A stretch of 33,606 bases of DNA from the NCBI GenBank assembly GCA_017616785.1, contig JAFZXK010000021.1, positions 1-33,606 of the forward strand, given 5' to 3'. The number at the start of each line of letters is the position of its first letter. Position 1 is the stretch's first letter. The notes below the pieces were generated by a model. The model was not told the origin of the DNA, did not search any database, and saw nothing but the letters and a program-made list of their open reading frames with translations. Shown here piece after piece: positions 23,557 through 32,500 of the stretch. This DNA is from Alphaproteobacteria bacterium. Its GTDB lineage: Bacteria; Pseudomonadota; Alphaproteobacteria; Rs-D84. The position numbers and the translations under genes were made by a program.

Positions 23557-24927
23557 ATGTCGTCCGAACGCGGAAGTTTTCTGATTCAGGCATTACTTGC
23601 GTTGACGCTTGTGTTCGTGTTTATGCCGTTTTTGGCGCATCGGCTTGCAACCCGCGATATCAATGCGCAAATGTATTCTGCGACACGACAAATTGATACT
23701 ATTCGAACCGCCGCAAAGATTTATATCCAAGAAAACGCGTCAAGTTTACCGTATAACCAAACAAAAATATCGGGTGAAAAATTGTCAGATTTACTTGAAC
23801 CGTACGGTTTGCCAATTGGCTTTATGACGCGGACGGCACTTGGACAAGATATAAGTTTGATTATTGATAAAGACGACCAAGAAGTTTCCGCCTTTATACG
23901 CGTTGGTGGCGGAAAGTTAAGCACGATGCAACGCGCCGAACTTGCACGCAGAATTGGTTTCTATGCGGTTTTTGACCCGGAAGATAAGTCAGGGAATATT
24001 GATGTCGGTATTCATCTTGGCGAAGTGTATTCGGATGTTGTTCGTCGAAATGATGGAAATTTGCCTTCGTCGGGATTTCTTACTGATTTAGATATGGGCG
24101 GATTTAATTTGAATAATGTTGCGAATATATTTGCGCGACGTGCAAAATTTGATGCCGGCGAAACGGTAAGTTTATCCATAACCGGAACCGAGGCCGGCCG
24201 CAAAGAACGCAGCACTATTAAATTATTCAACACGAATAAAACAGTGTTTCAATCTGTTGACGGCGAAGCGGCACTTTCATTGACGCGTGGGTCGTTGAGT
24301 GTCGGGTCATTGATTGCGCGAACGGTTGCAAAATTTGGTGATACGGGTAACCTTACGACAACCGATGCCGATGTGGTAAGTTTTGATATGTCGGCGGGCC
24401 GCACGGGGTTCACGGGTCCGACAAAATGGTCGGTTGGTGGCAATTTGGTTGCAAGTCGTATAACTTTTAATGTTGAAAGATTAGATGTTGGTTCGTTTAT
24501 AAATGTTTCGCGCGGCCAAGATGTGTTTATTGATGCAACAACCCTTACATACAGCAGCACCAGTGGTATTGACGCCGACAGTGTTTATGCCGGTAACATA
24601 ACATTGCGCGAACAAACATCAAGCGCACTTGCCAAGGGCGACGGTGGCGGTGCAACACTTATCGATATACGGCCTTCGGGAACATCGATTTTGCCGGACG
24701 CATTGGTCGACACTATTGATAATGGCGCGTTCAGTATCCTTGCAAGTCCGGCCGATGATAGCGATACAACCGTTGGGTGTAATTCGATAATATCCGGACT
24801 TGGAAATTCATATAATGCAAAGTCATTGGCGCAATACATAATTTGCCAGTATGTTTATTGGCAACGTCTTGAAAGACGTATCGATATAAAACAATGTTTA
24901 ATTAGGGGCGGCAGTGATTGTAAATAA
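23557..24927 (+). CDS. Large prepilin-like protein A, lacking Glu at +5
   Basis: The 456-residue product has a prepilin-like start: Gly6 before SFLIQ, then a hydrophobic helix to about residue 30 with Pro24-Phe25. The +5 position is Gln11, not Glu. In type II systems the tip pseudopilin GspK also lacks Glu at +5. After the helix come an amphipathic helix (QIDTIRTAAKIYIQENA) and a domain with LSDLLEPYGLPIGF. The motif LDMGGFNLNNV follows at 178-188, then a long beta-rich C-terminal part. A few Cys lie near the end. The ATG at 23557 has a strong ribosome site; the frame opens at 23509 inside the promoter. It is the first gene of the trio and overlaps the next by 14 bases. Confidence 0.7.
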   Translation: MSSERGSFLIQALLALTLVFVFMPFLAHRLATRDINAQMYSATRQIDTIRTAAKIYIQENASSLPYNQTKISGEKLSDLLEPYGLPIGFMTRTALGQDISLIIDKDDQEVSAFIRVGGGKLSTMQRAELARRIGFYAVFDPEDKSGNIDVGIHLGEVYSDVVRRNDGNLPSSGFLTDLDMGGFNLNNVANIFARRAKFDAGETVSLSITGTEAGRKERSTIKLFNTNKTVFQSVDGEAALSLTRGSLSVGSLIARTVAKFGDTGNLTTTDADVVSFDMSAGRTGFTGPTKWSVGGNLVASRITFNVERLDVGSFINVSRGQDVFIDATTLTYSSTSGIDADSVYAGNITLREQTSSALAKGDGGGATLIDIRPSGTSILPDALVDTIDNGAFSILASPADDSDTTVGCNSIISGLGNSYNAKSLAQYIICQYVYWQRLERRIDIKQCLIRGGSDCK

Positions 24928-26110
24928 ACATAGAATCTTAAAGAAATCAGATGTCATATCCCAACGCGGTGGTGGATTGGTAGAGGTCTTGCTTGCCATG
25001 GTAATTATCGCGGTTGCGGCGCCGTTTACATATTCTATGATTGCCGATACAACGCATACAATACACGATATGGCGGTTGCAAATGATATAATCAGTATTC
25101 GTGAAACTATGTTGAACTTTGTTCGATTAAATGAAGATATGTGGCCCGAAGTCGCACAAATAAAAATGACTGACGATGAACGCGCGGAAATTTCAGAATC
25201 TATTTCGGCCGGGTTCATTGATAAGTATGCCGTTAGTGGTGGTTCGGTCATCGATGTTTACCTTGCGTTTGATTTGCAAACGACACCGAAACGCATCGCA
25301 AGAATTGCGGCAAATGTCGGTGCGGACGCCGCGGTTGTTGGTGCGGATGGTGTCGCATACGGCGATACATGGGCGGTAACCGCGCCTGAATTTGCACCTG
25401 GGAATTTAATTTATAAAATAACGCGCAACCAGGGCGATTTTGATACATCAAGGTTTTTGCATCGCGGTTCATCCGGTGATGATGAATTAAATATGATGCG
25501 GCGCGACCTTAATATGGGAAACCACGATATATATAATGTTGGCGGACTAAACGGAAAAATACTAAGCGTACGAAACCTTAATGCGGCGTTTGTTGTCGCG
25601 GATGAAATCAATGCGAAAAGTGTTTATTTTTCATCCAGCGCAAATATGAGCGGCGACCCTGTAAAGATTGGAACTTTGCGTGTTTCCGGCGATTTAAGTG
25701 GATTTAGAAATATCACCGCAAAAAAGTTAAATGGAAATGGCATAGATTTGAACGCGCGTATTATTGCGGACCGCGCAACGGTGAATAATTCAATCAATAT
25801 CGGTAATAATTTTATTCTTAAATCCACAAGTTTGAAAACAATAAGCGGATTTGCGGGTATGACCACCGGTACGGTTTATGCGCCATACATATCTGCGGGT
25901 GAATTAAAGTTTCTTGGCAATTATGGGTTGACGGTGTCTGGTGAATTATTACTTTCGTCCACCGCACCGTTAAAATTAGGTAATTGGAGTTTCCCATCGA
26001 AAACGCCGCCATCCTTTGCGTCTTTGACATTGGCGCGTTCGCCGATTCCGAAACTTCCGACCAAAGATGAATTTGGTGCGCTTTTACAAAGTGATTGGAA
26101 AACAAAATGA
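24914..26110 (+). CDS. Large prepilin-like protein B
   Basis: The 398-residue product starts at a GTG, with AGGGGCG just upstream inside the previous gene. It has a basic leader, Gly19 at -1, GGLVE with Glu24 at +5, and a hydrophobic helix with Pro37-Phe38. Relative to the cleavage Gly, this Pro is at +18, as in proteins A and C. A helix and small domain follow (about 55-170), then LNMGNHDIYNVGGL at 199-212, and a beta-rich C-terminal region in which short strands recur (ISVRNLNAAFVVADEINAKSVYF and similar). No Cys residues are seen. It overlaps protein C by four bases (ATGA). The LNMGxxDIxNV motif resembles one in phage fibres and PilV-type pilus adhesins; that link is inference. Confidence 0.7.
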   Translation: MIVNKHRILKKSDVISQRGGGLVEVLLAMVIIAVAAPFTYSMIADTTHTIHDMAVANDIISIRETMLNFVRLNEDMWPEVAQIKMTDDERAEISESISAGFIDKYAVSGGSVIDVYLAFDLQTTPKRIARIAANVGADAAVVGADGVAYGDTWAVTAPEFAPGNLIYKITRNQGDFDTSRFLHRGSSGDDELNMMRRDLNMGNHDIYNVGGLNGKILSVRNLNAAFVVADEINAKSVYFSSSANMSGDPVKIGTLRVSGDLSGFRNITAKKLNGNGIDLNARIIADRATVNNSINIGNNFILKSTSLKTISGFAGMTTGTVYAPYISAGELKFLGNYGLTVSGELLLSSTAPLKLGNWSFPSKTPPSFASLTLARSPIPKLPTKDEFGALLQSDWKTK

Positions 26111-27420
26111 AACGAAAAAGTAAAATCTTTTCTGTGCGCAACGCAACCCGTGGAACGGTGCTGATAGAGTTTTTACTTACCATTGCACTTGCGGGGACAT
26201 TGATTCCGTTTATATACAGTTACCAAACGCGTGCGGTTGCGCGCGCGGAAAGTTTGCGCGTCACGCGTCAAATGCAAAAAATACAAACTATATTGGAACA
26301 CTATATCGTTCAAAATCGCGAACAGATGTTAAAAACATTGGGGCGCAATATCATACGAATAAAGTTGACTGACCTAATAGATTACGGCCTTGATGAAGAT
26401 TTCGCAAACAGCATGGCGGACAAGTATCAATTGCGCATATTAAAGTCAATCGATGTTGGTGGCCAGGCGACGCTTCAGGGTGTAATCGTATTTAATGACC
26501 CCGACCTAAACGCGATGCGAACACGTGAAATTGTCAAAATGGGCGATGATAAAATCGGTTTTATCGAAGGCACGCGTGCATATGGTGGTTTTGGAACATG
26601 GCGTGCAGATACCGTTGATTTGGGTGTCGGTGAAACATCGGGCATTGTTCAAACAACGGGTATAACGCGTGATAACGCAATGTATCTGTGGCGCGTTCCA
26701 TCGGAAAGTGCATCGGATGCAACAATGGCATCAATTATGAATCTTAACAATCGTGATATAAATAACGCGGCGTTTGTGAACACCGATGGATTATCACTCG
26801 AAGAATCATTGGAAATTGGCAAATTGACTTCTACAGATGTTATATTCAAAAACAGAACAACCATAGATTCCGAGTATAATACGCAAACCGCACTTGTTTC
26901 TGGAACTTTTTCGGGTGATTCAAAAAGTATAACTGTAAACGGTTCGTTTAGTTTGGCGGACTTTGCCAAATTGTCGTCTTTTACGGCGGACAATTTGTCT
27001 GTTACAAATTTGACGCTCGGTGGTTTTTCGGTGCCGTCTGGGTCGTTGTCAACAATACGAATCGGTGGTTCACTTGATATGACCGAAGGCCGCGTAAGTG
27101 CAATGTTCGTAACGATTGGTTTTACCGGTTCACTAACACCGCGCCTTGGGGTTAAACAAAAAATTGTTGATTCGGTGAACCCAAGTTACTATTGGGACGT
27201 TAGTTCGCGTGTTGCGAACCTTGGCGATATAAATTCATCGACACTGTCTGATATGGCAACAAAAATTGTGCGGAAAGAATCTGTCGCCGGGTCGGTCGCA
27301 ACCACTGTATTCGGCGCGGTCGCATCAAATAAAAATGCAACAATGGGTGATTTTATGAACGCGATAATCGAAATACAAAAAAGTGTGCGTGGGAAATATC
27401 AGCTATTGAAATTGGAATAA
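26107..27420 (+). CDS. Large prepilin-like protein C
   Basis: The 437-residue product has a basic leader, Gly16 at -1, TVLIE with Glu21 at +5, and a helix with Pro34-Phe35 at the same offset as A and B. A long amphipathic helix follows (RVTRQMQKIQTILEHYIVQN), then KLTDLIDYGLDEDFA, matching LSDLLEPYGLPIGF of protein A. MNLNNRDINNAAFV is at 211-224, with a beta-rich remainder that ends in a helix. The ATG overlaps the stop of B; a TTG at 26095 is less likely. A, B and C appear to be paralogues sharing one architecture, far larger than ordinary pilins (about 150 residues). Confidence 0.7.
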   Translation: MKRKSKIFSVRNATRGTVLIEFLLTIALAGTLIPFIYSYQTRAVARAESLRVTRQMQKIQTILEHYIVQNREQMLKTLGRNIIRIKLTDLIDYGLDEDFANSMADKYQLRILKSIDVGGQATLQGVIVFNDPDLNAMRTREIVKMGDDKIGFIEGTRAYGGFGTWRADTVDLGVGETSGIVQTTGITRDNAMYLWRVPSESASDATMASIMNLNNRDINNAAFVNTDGLSLEESLEIGKLTSTDVIFKNRTTIDSEYNTQTALVSGTFSGDSKSITVNGSFSLADFAKLSSFTADNLSVTNLTLGGFSVPSGSLSTIRIGGSLDMTEGRVSAMFVTIGFTGSLTPRLGVKQKIVDSVNPSYYWDVSSRVANLGDINSSTLSDMATKIVRKESVAGSVATTVFGAVASNKNATMGDFMNAIIEIQKSVRGKYQLLKLE

Positions 27421-27451
27421 TTTATGATATACCTATGTCCAAAGGTGAAAT

Positions 27452-27964
27452 ATGAAAATAAAATGTGATATTTGTAAAACAGAATATAATTTGCCATCGA
27501 AAACTTCTGGCGAAGTGCGCTGTGCAATCTGTGGACATACATGGACGGTTAAAAACAAAACGCATCGGTCGGGCCTTATGGTGTTTTTTGCATCACTTTG
27601 CGCGTTGCTTGCGGCGACGGTGTTTGCGGTTGCGGTTATTATAACATCGCGGCGCGATAATTCGGACCAAAGACCACTTGTCGCGGTTGTCAACGATATT
27701 CAAACGGTAACAACCGATGGCACAAGACAAATGGTTGTGACGGGGACTGTAACAAATCGTTCGGACGATATATACGCTTTCCCGGATTTGGTCATTGTTC
27801 TTTATGATGAAAATGGTGCGGCCATTTCGCGTCAGCGTTTTATGCCGTCGGCAACATTTTTGGATGTCGGTCAATCAGTTGGCTTTACACACCGGCTTTC
27901 GGGTGATGTTTCGGGTGTAAAACGCGTCGGTGTCGAATTAGTAAATATGGAGGATAAAAAATGA
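27452..27964 (+). CDS. Zinc-ribbon membrane protein (MJ0042 / DUF3426 type)
   Basis: The 170-residue product opens with a zinc ribbon, C-x2-C (CDIC) at about 5-8 and CAIC at 24-27, in the MJ0042 pattern MKIKCDICKTEYNLP...VRCAICGHTW. One membrane helix lies at about 43-64. A periplasmic beta domain follows (VVTGTVTNRSDDIYAFPDLVIVLYDENGAAISRQRF) that matches DUF3426. Such proteins are common in Alphaproteobacteria and their role is unknown. It follows the pilin trio after 31 bases and overlaps the next gene by four. Confidence 0.8.
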   Translation: MKIKCDICKTEYNLPSKTSGEVRCAICGHTWTVKNKTHRSGLMVFFASLCALLAATVFAVAVIITSRRDNSDQRPLVAVVNDIQTVTTDGTRQMVVTGTVTNRSDDIYAFPDLVIVLYDENGAAISRQRFMPSATFLDVGQSVGFTHRLSGDVSGVKRVGVELVNMEDKK

Positions 27965-28446
27965 TAAAGAAATTTTTGTTTTCTGTTTTTGCACTTGGGT
28001 TATCGGTAAATGCGATGGCAACGGACAGCCCGCAAACCCCAACACCCCCAACCCCCACAACGCCCCGCGTAAGTATTTTTTCAACAACAACCGATTGGGC
28101 GGCGTTGACGGGTTTGCCGTTGCAACAATATGTTGGAAATTTCACATGGAAAAATTCTGATGTTGAACGCGGCATAGTCCTGTATTACCTTGACGCGTTT
28201 CCGTGCTATGGCGAAGCGGACAGTGTTCGAATCTGGCTTGGACCGAATCGGCAATCAACCGGCATATTGCGATTGGTTTGTGTTCACGCGCCAAAGGAAA
28301 TAAGTTTTACATGGCGTTACGCCACACGCGATGCAGACCAGGCACAAAGTACCGGCCTTTTGAAATGTCCGGTTACCGGCGACCGCGAATTAGATATTGA
28401 TTTTTCAAAATGTGTTCGCGGTCCCGAATGGAGGGATTACAAGTAA
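27961..28446 (+). CDS. Small secreted protein of unknown function
   Basis: The 161-residue product has a signal peptide (MIKKFLFSVFALGLSVNAMA), a Pro/Thr-rich linker (about 23-36), and a compact domain of about 120 residues with four Cys, probably two disulphides. The start overlaps the previous stop in ATGA, so translation is likely coupled. I recognise no family. Its place at the end of the pilin-operon run hints at an envelope role. Confidence 0.65.
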   Translation: MIKKFLFSVFALGLSVNAMATDSPQTPTPPTPTTPRVSIFSTTTDWAALTGLPLQQYVGNFTWKNSDVERGIVLYYLDAFPCYGEADSVRIWLGPNRQSTGILRLVCVHAPKEISFTWRYATRDADQAQSTGLLKCPVTGDRELDIDFSKCVRGPEWRDYK

Positions 28447-28447
28447 T

Positions 28448-29398
28448 ATGTCTGACACGCGCGAATTCATCGTGGATACGGAATCGGTCGGCATGCGATT
28501 AGATAAATTCTTGGTGTCGCAGTTGCCGACTTTTTCGCGCAGTGAAATTCAGCGGTTCACCGTAACGCGTGACGGGCGCGGCATAAAGTTTTCGGAAAAA
28601 GTAAAACCTGGCGATAAAATCGTTGTTCAAATTCCCCCCGTTCAAACCGATGTTGCAACGGAAAACATATCTGATGATTTAGATTTAGAAATTTTATACC
28701 AAGACGATGATATAATTGTCGTGAACAAGCCGCGCGGTGTTGTTATGTATCCTGCGGCGGGGAACAAAACTGGGACATTGGTTCAAAATATCTTGGCGCA
28801 CACGCATTTGTCGGCGCTTGGCGGGCCGACGCGTCCGGGGATTGTTCATCGGCTTGATAAAGATACAAGTGGCGTTGTCGTTTTGGCCAAATCGGATGCG
28901 GCCTATCGCGAATTGGTAAAAACATTTAGTGCGCATAATTTAACCCGTAAATACATCGCCTTTGTTTGGGGTGTTCCGAATTGGACGGGCGCGGACATAA
29001 CGGGCAATATCGCGCGGTCTTCGCGCAATCGTCAGAAAATGACGATGGTAAAATCGGGGGGCAAGCCCGCGCACACCGTTGTCGAAGTACTGGACGCGTG
29101 GCCGCGTGACGGCGTTTCAGAATTTCGTTGCACACTGATGACCGGGCGCACGCACCAAATAAGGGTGCATTTATCATCGCATGGATTTCCGGTTTTATGC
29201 GATGGGGTGTATGGCCGCGCATCGGCGCGCCTGGGGTCGGTCAAAAATCCAGATTTGCTTGAATTTATAAAAACGCACAGCGGTCAAATGCTGCACGCCC
29301 AAATTTTAGAGTTCAATCATCCGATAACCGGCGCACCAATGAAATTCAAAACAAACCTCCCCGACGATATGTTGGAATTGCGGGAAGTGTTAGTGTGA
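28448..29398 (+). CDS. RluD-family 23S rRNA pseudouridine synthase
   Basis: The 316-residue enzyme has an N-terminal S4 domain (MRLDKFLVSQLPTFSRSEIQRF). The catalytic domain contains VVNKPRGVVMYPA and the signature GIVHRLDKDTSGVVVLAKSD with the catalytic Asp; RTHQIRVHLSSHGFPVLCDGVYG follows. RluD makes pseudouridines in helix 69 of 23S rRNA; RluC-type relatives cannot be ruled out. The ATG at 28448 is one base after the previous stop, with GGAGGG upstream; an earlier ATG at 28397 would overlap that gene. The last codons (Val-Leu-Val) come from a heptamer repeat. Confidence 0.9.
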   Translation: MSDTREFIVDTESVGMRLDKFLVSQLPTFSRSEIQRFTVTRDGRGIKFSEKVKPGDKIVVQIPPVQTDVATENISDDLDLEILYQDDDIIVVNKPRGVVMYPAAGNKTGTLVQNILAHTHLSALGGPTRPGIVHRLDKDTSGVVVLAKSDAAYRELVKTFSAHNLTRKYIAFVWGVPNWTGADITGNIARSSRNRQKMTMVKSGGKPAHTVVEVLDAWPRDGVSEFRCTLMTGRTHQIRVHLSSHGFPVLCDGVYGRASARLGSVKNPDLLEFIKTHSGQMLHAQILEFNHPITGAPMKFKTNLPDDMLELREVLV

Positions 29399-29514
29399 AA
29401 TCCCCTTCGCTGGCGAAGGGGGGGGGCCGCGGGACGCGGTGGGGTAGTGGTAAACACCCCTTTCCGTCGGAAAGGGGATTCCCCCACTACCACTAACACT
29501 ACCCACTAACACTT
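29385..29514. repeat. Inverted heptamer pair around a long palindrome
   Basis: AAGTGTTAGTG (29385-29395, within the end of the RluD-family gene) is the exact reverse complement of 29504-29514. Between them is a palindrome with AAATCCCC at one side and GGGGATT at the other, hairpins CCCTTCGCTGGCGAAGGG and CCTTTCCGTCGGAAAGG, and GGTAGTGG/CCACTACC. Confidence 0.75.
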
Positions 29515-29539
29515 TTCCCTTTTTTTTACCCAATTTGTA

Positions 29540-29548
29540 TGATATAAT
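29540..29548 (+). promoter_or_regulatory. Extended -10 box of the cysteine-rich gene
   Basis: TGATATAAT, the same extended -10 as for the leader RNA at 10084. No good -35 was found in the preceding T-run. The ribosome site AAAGGGGAAAGAG lies before the ATG at 29575. Confidence 0.5.
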
Positions 29549-29574
29549 AAATCGATACCAAAAGGGGAAAGAGA

Positions 29575-32500
29575 ATGAAATTTCTGACTACTATTATTGG
29601 AATTTTACCGGTTTTGTGCGTTGTTGCGCCCGCGAACGCGGCGTTGCGCGAAGTTCAAACAAACAATCCGACCGGTCGTATATCCATATCGCCATCGGTT
29701 AGTGTAACCGGTGCGACTAATGTTGCGAACCTTGCGGCGGCGCGTCGGTTGCCGACACTTATCAAGACGACCAGTGGCACAACCACAACGACCACATCGA
29801 CGACCACAACAACCAGTGCCCTTATGGACGAAATCGAATGCGTGAACAACTATACCGATTGTATCAAGGCGTCGGATGTCTGCGACTTTAATTTCGAAGA
29901 ATGCACGACCAAAGAATTGTTCTATGCCAAAAAACCGCAATGCAACAGTGTTTTATTACAGTGCACATCGGCCGGTATCAACGCCCTTTTTGGAACGACC
30001 AGCACGACAAACCTGGCGGCAAAGAATTCCAATGATGAATATGTCTATCCAACCGACGGCAGTATCCTGGGGCAGTTTATCGAGGCCGGCGCCATCGGCA
30101 ACCGCCTTGACACATCGTCATGTGTAAAACGTTATACATCGTGTTTGAAAAAGGACAATGTTTGCGGCGAAGATTTCGAACTTTGCACTACAAACGCCGA
30201 ATTCAAAAAGCAAAAGATATACTGCGAATCGACACTCGCCCGTTGTCAGGAAGGCGGGATAACAGAATTGTTTGGTTCGGCCAACACTGCGGCAAATCCG
30301 TCATCGACAAGTCGCCTTGGCGTCATGATATCCGAAGGTGCGGGCCTGGCCGCGGTGAACGCGGTTTCGACTTGTTACAAGGTTGCGGACCAATGCGTGC
30401 TAAATGCGTGCAGTGCCAACCCATATAAATGTATGGAAAACAGCAGCACCGTTTTGATTAACATAGTTGACGCAATCAACGATGGGCGTAACATACCACC
30501 TGAACAGGCGGAAGTGATGGCCGAATCGCTTAGCAAGGCCAATGTTTTGAAATATATCAAAAATGCATGTTTCGATACAATCGGTGGAAACAAGTATTGC
30601 CATATGACGCACAATGGCGGCACCATACCGTCGTCCAGGGATTTAATCGACGAAGAAGAACGCGAAGATGTTTATGCCGATATAATATCGCCGACCATAA
30701 AGCGTGTCGGAAATCAGTTGACGAAAATCTTGGAAAAATTCGACAAGAAAGCCAAAGATACCTGCACCGATACAATTATGTCGTGCGCAATGCGTTCGTG
30801 TGGTTCGGGCCTTGGGTCATTGTGTTATACCCGTGTGTTCGGTACTGGAAATTCAATGAACGATTTTGACGGTTCTATCAATGGCGATTCAACATATAAG
30901 GAAATCAAGGCTGGATGCGAAGCGATTGTAAATACCGATGCAAATTGTCAGTTTGCGGCGGCGTCGGCAAAATCAGACACATATAATTATGCCTATTCTG
31001 ATACCGGAACATTTGACGCACTGTTCCCAGAGGCGGGCGGCAAAGACCCACTTGGTGTTATTGCACGTTTGAATGCGTCATTGGCGCAAAATTATAACAA
31101 TGCGGCAATTGAACAGATGGCAAAAGATTGCCGAACCACGGCGGTCAGTTGTATTCGTTCGTTTTGTGGTTCTGATTTTGCAAACTGTTACCGCAATCGC
31201 ACCGATGTCATGACGGATACATATGGTACGGTTGGAAATTCAGCGACTGGCAGTATGTCAAGCAATACGTCTACAAATAGTATCGATGAAAAGTTTGCCA
31301 AGAGTATGAACAAAGTTGGCGGTGTTTTGGACTTTACAATTGTTCGTGGGTTGTGTGTCAACACGGTTAAAGATTCGCCAAAATGCGAAGAACATTTAAA
31401 GATTCAAACATATAGGAACTATACCGATGGTAATGGCAGTAACGGTTGGGGCAACAACAAGACCGTTCGTGACGCATGGGTTGATGCGGTCAGCAGTGGT
31501 TACAATGCAAGAAAGGTTGATAGCAGCGATGTTCTGATTGGTTGCGTTTCATCCAGTGCCACCGCGCCCAATGGACAAGAGTGTGACACAGTTAACCCGC
31601 GTGAATGCGATACGGTTGATGATAATGGTTGTGTTTATGACCAAGAAAGATACGAATCGATAAATGTATACCAACTGAATATGCAGGTTGATACATTGTT
31701 CCAAGAAGTTATGGCTGACCTTGAACTGGAGGCCCAGGCGAAATATAACGCGAAACTTACGGCGGAACAACATATGTGTATCGATGCGAATTCTGGTGGC
31801 ATCATGGGCAAAAATGATTTGTCTAGTACATATATGTGGGTAAAGTTAAGAAACAACCGTATCCCAAAGAATTACAGTGTGAACGGTTTGAAATCGAACG
31901 AATTTGTTGCGAGTAACGAATTGTATGGTTCGTTCTGTCGCGCGCGTGTAACGATACAGTCGGATGACCCAGATATACAAAACTATCTGCAAACAAATAC
32001 AAATGCCAAGAATTGGTCCACGGCATACTTTGCGGTTGGTGATGTGTTCACCTGTGGTTCATGGATTCCACAAAAGGAACTTGAAAAAGTTGCGAATCGT
32101 TTCGCATGCAAAAAAGCCAAAACCGAAGGCAAGATAGACCATAACTTTGATTGCAGAAATGCAACCGATGACACAATCGAAAACCTTAAATTGACAGTTG
32201 GTCAACAGTGGGCTGTTGCGGCATCGGCTGTTGGTGGTGCTGGAATATTGGGTACGGGGATGGATTTGTTGCAATCCAAGACCGGGTTAGGTGGATTGTT
32301 GCAAACCGTGGACAACACAAGCGCAACCCAAAGACAATTGATAGAGAGTTTGACCGATGCACAAACTTTGTATAATGCACATTGTGATGGTAAAGATACT
32401 GATTGCGATGATGATAATGAATATTGTTTCGCTTCAAATACATCGTTTGTCGGTGGAAAATATCCGGTGCAAAGATTCAATTTCAAATCCGGTGGCAGGG

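Noticed and set aside
29775..29820. Thr-codon repeat as a phase-variable tract
   Set aside because: It encodes a Thr-rich linker with mixed ACA/ACG/ACC codons; there is no homopolymer or perfect short repeat that would slip out of frame easily.
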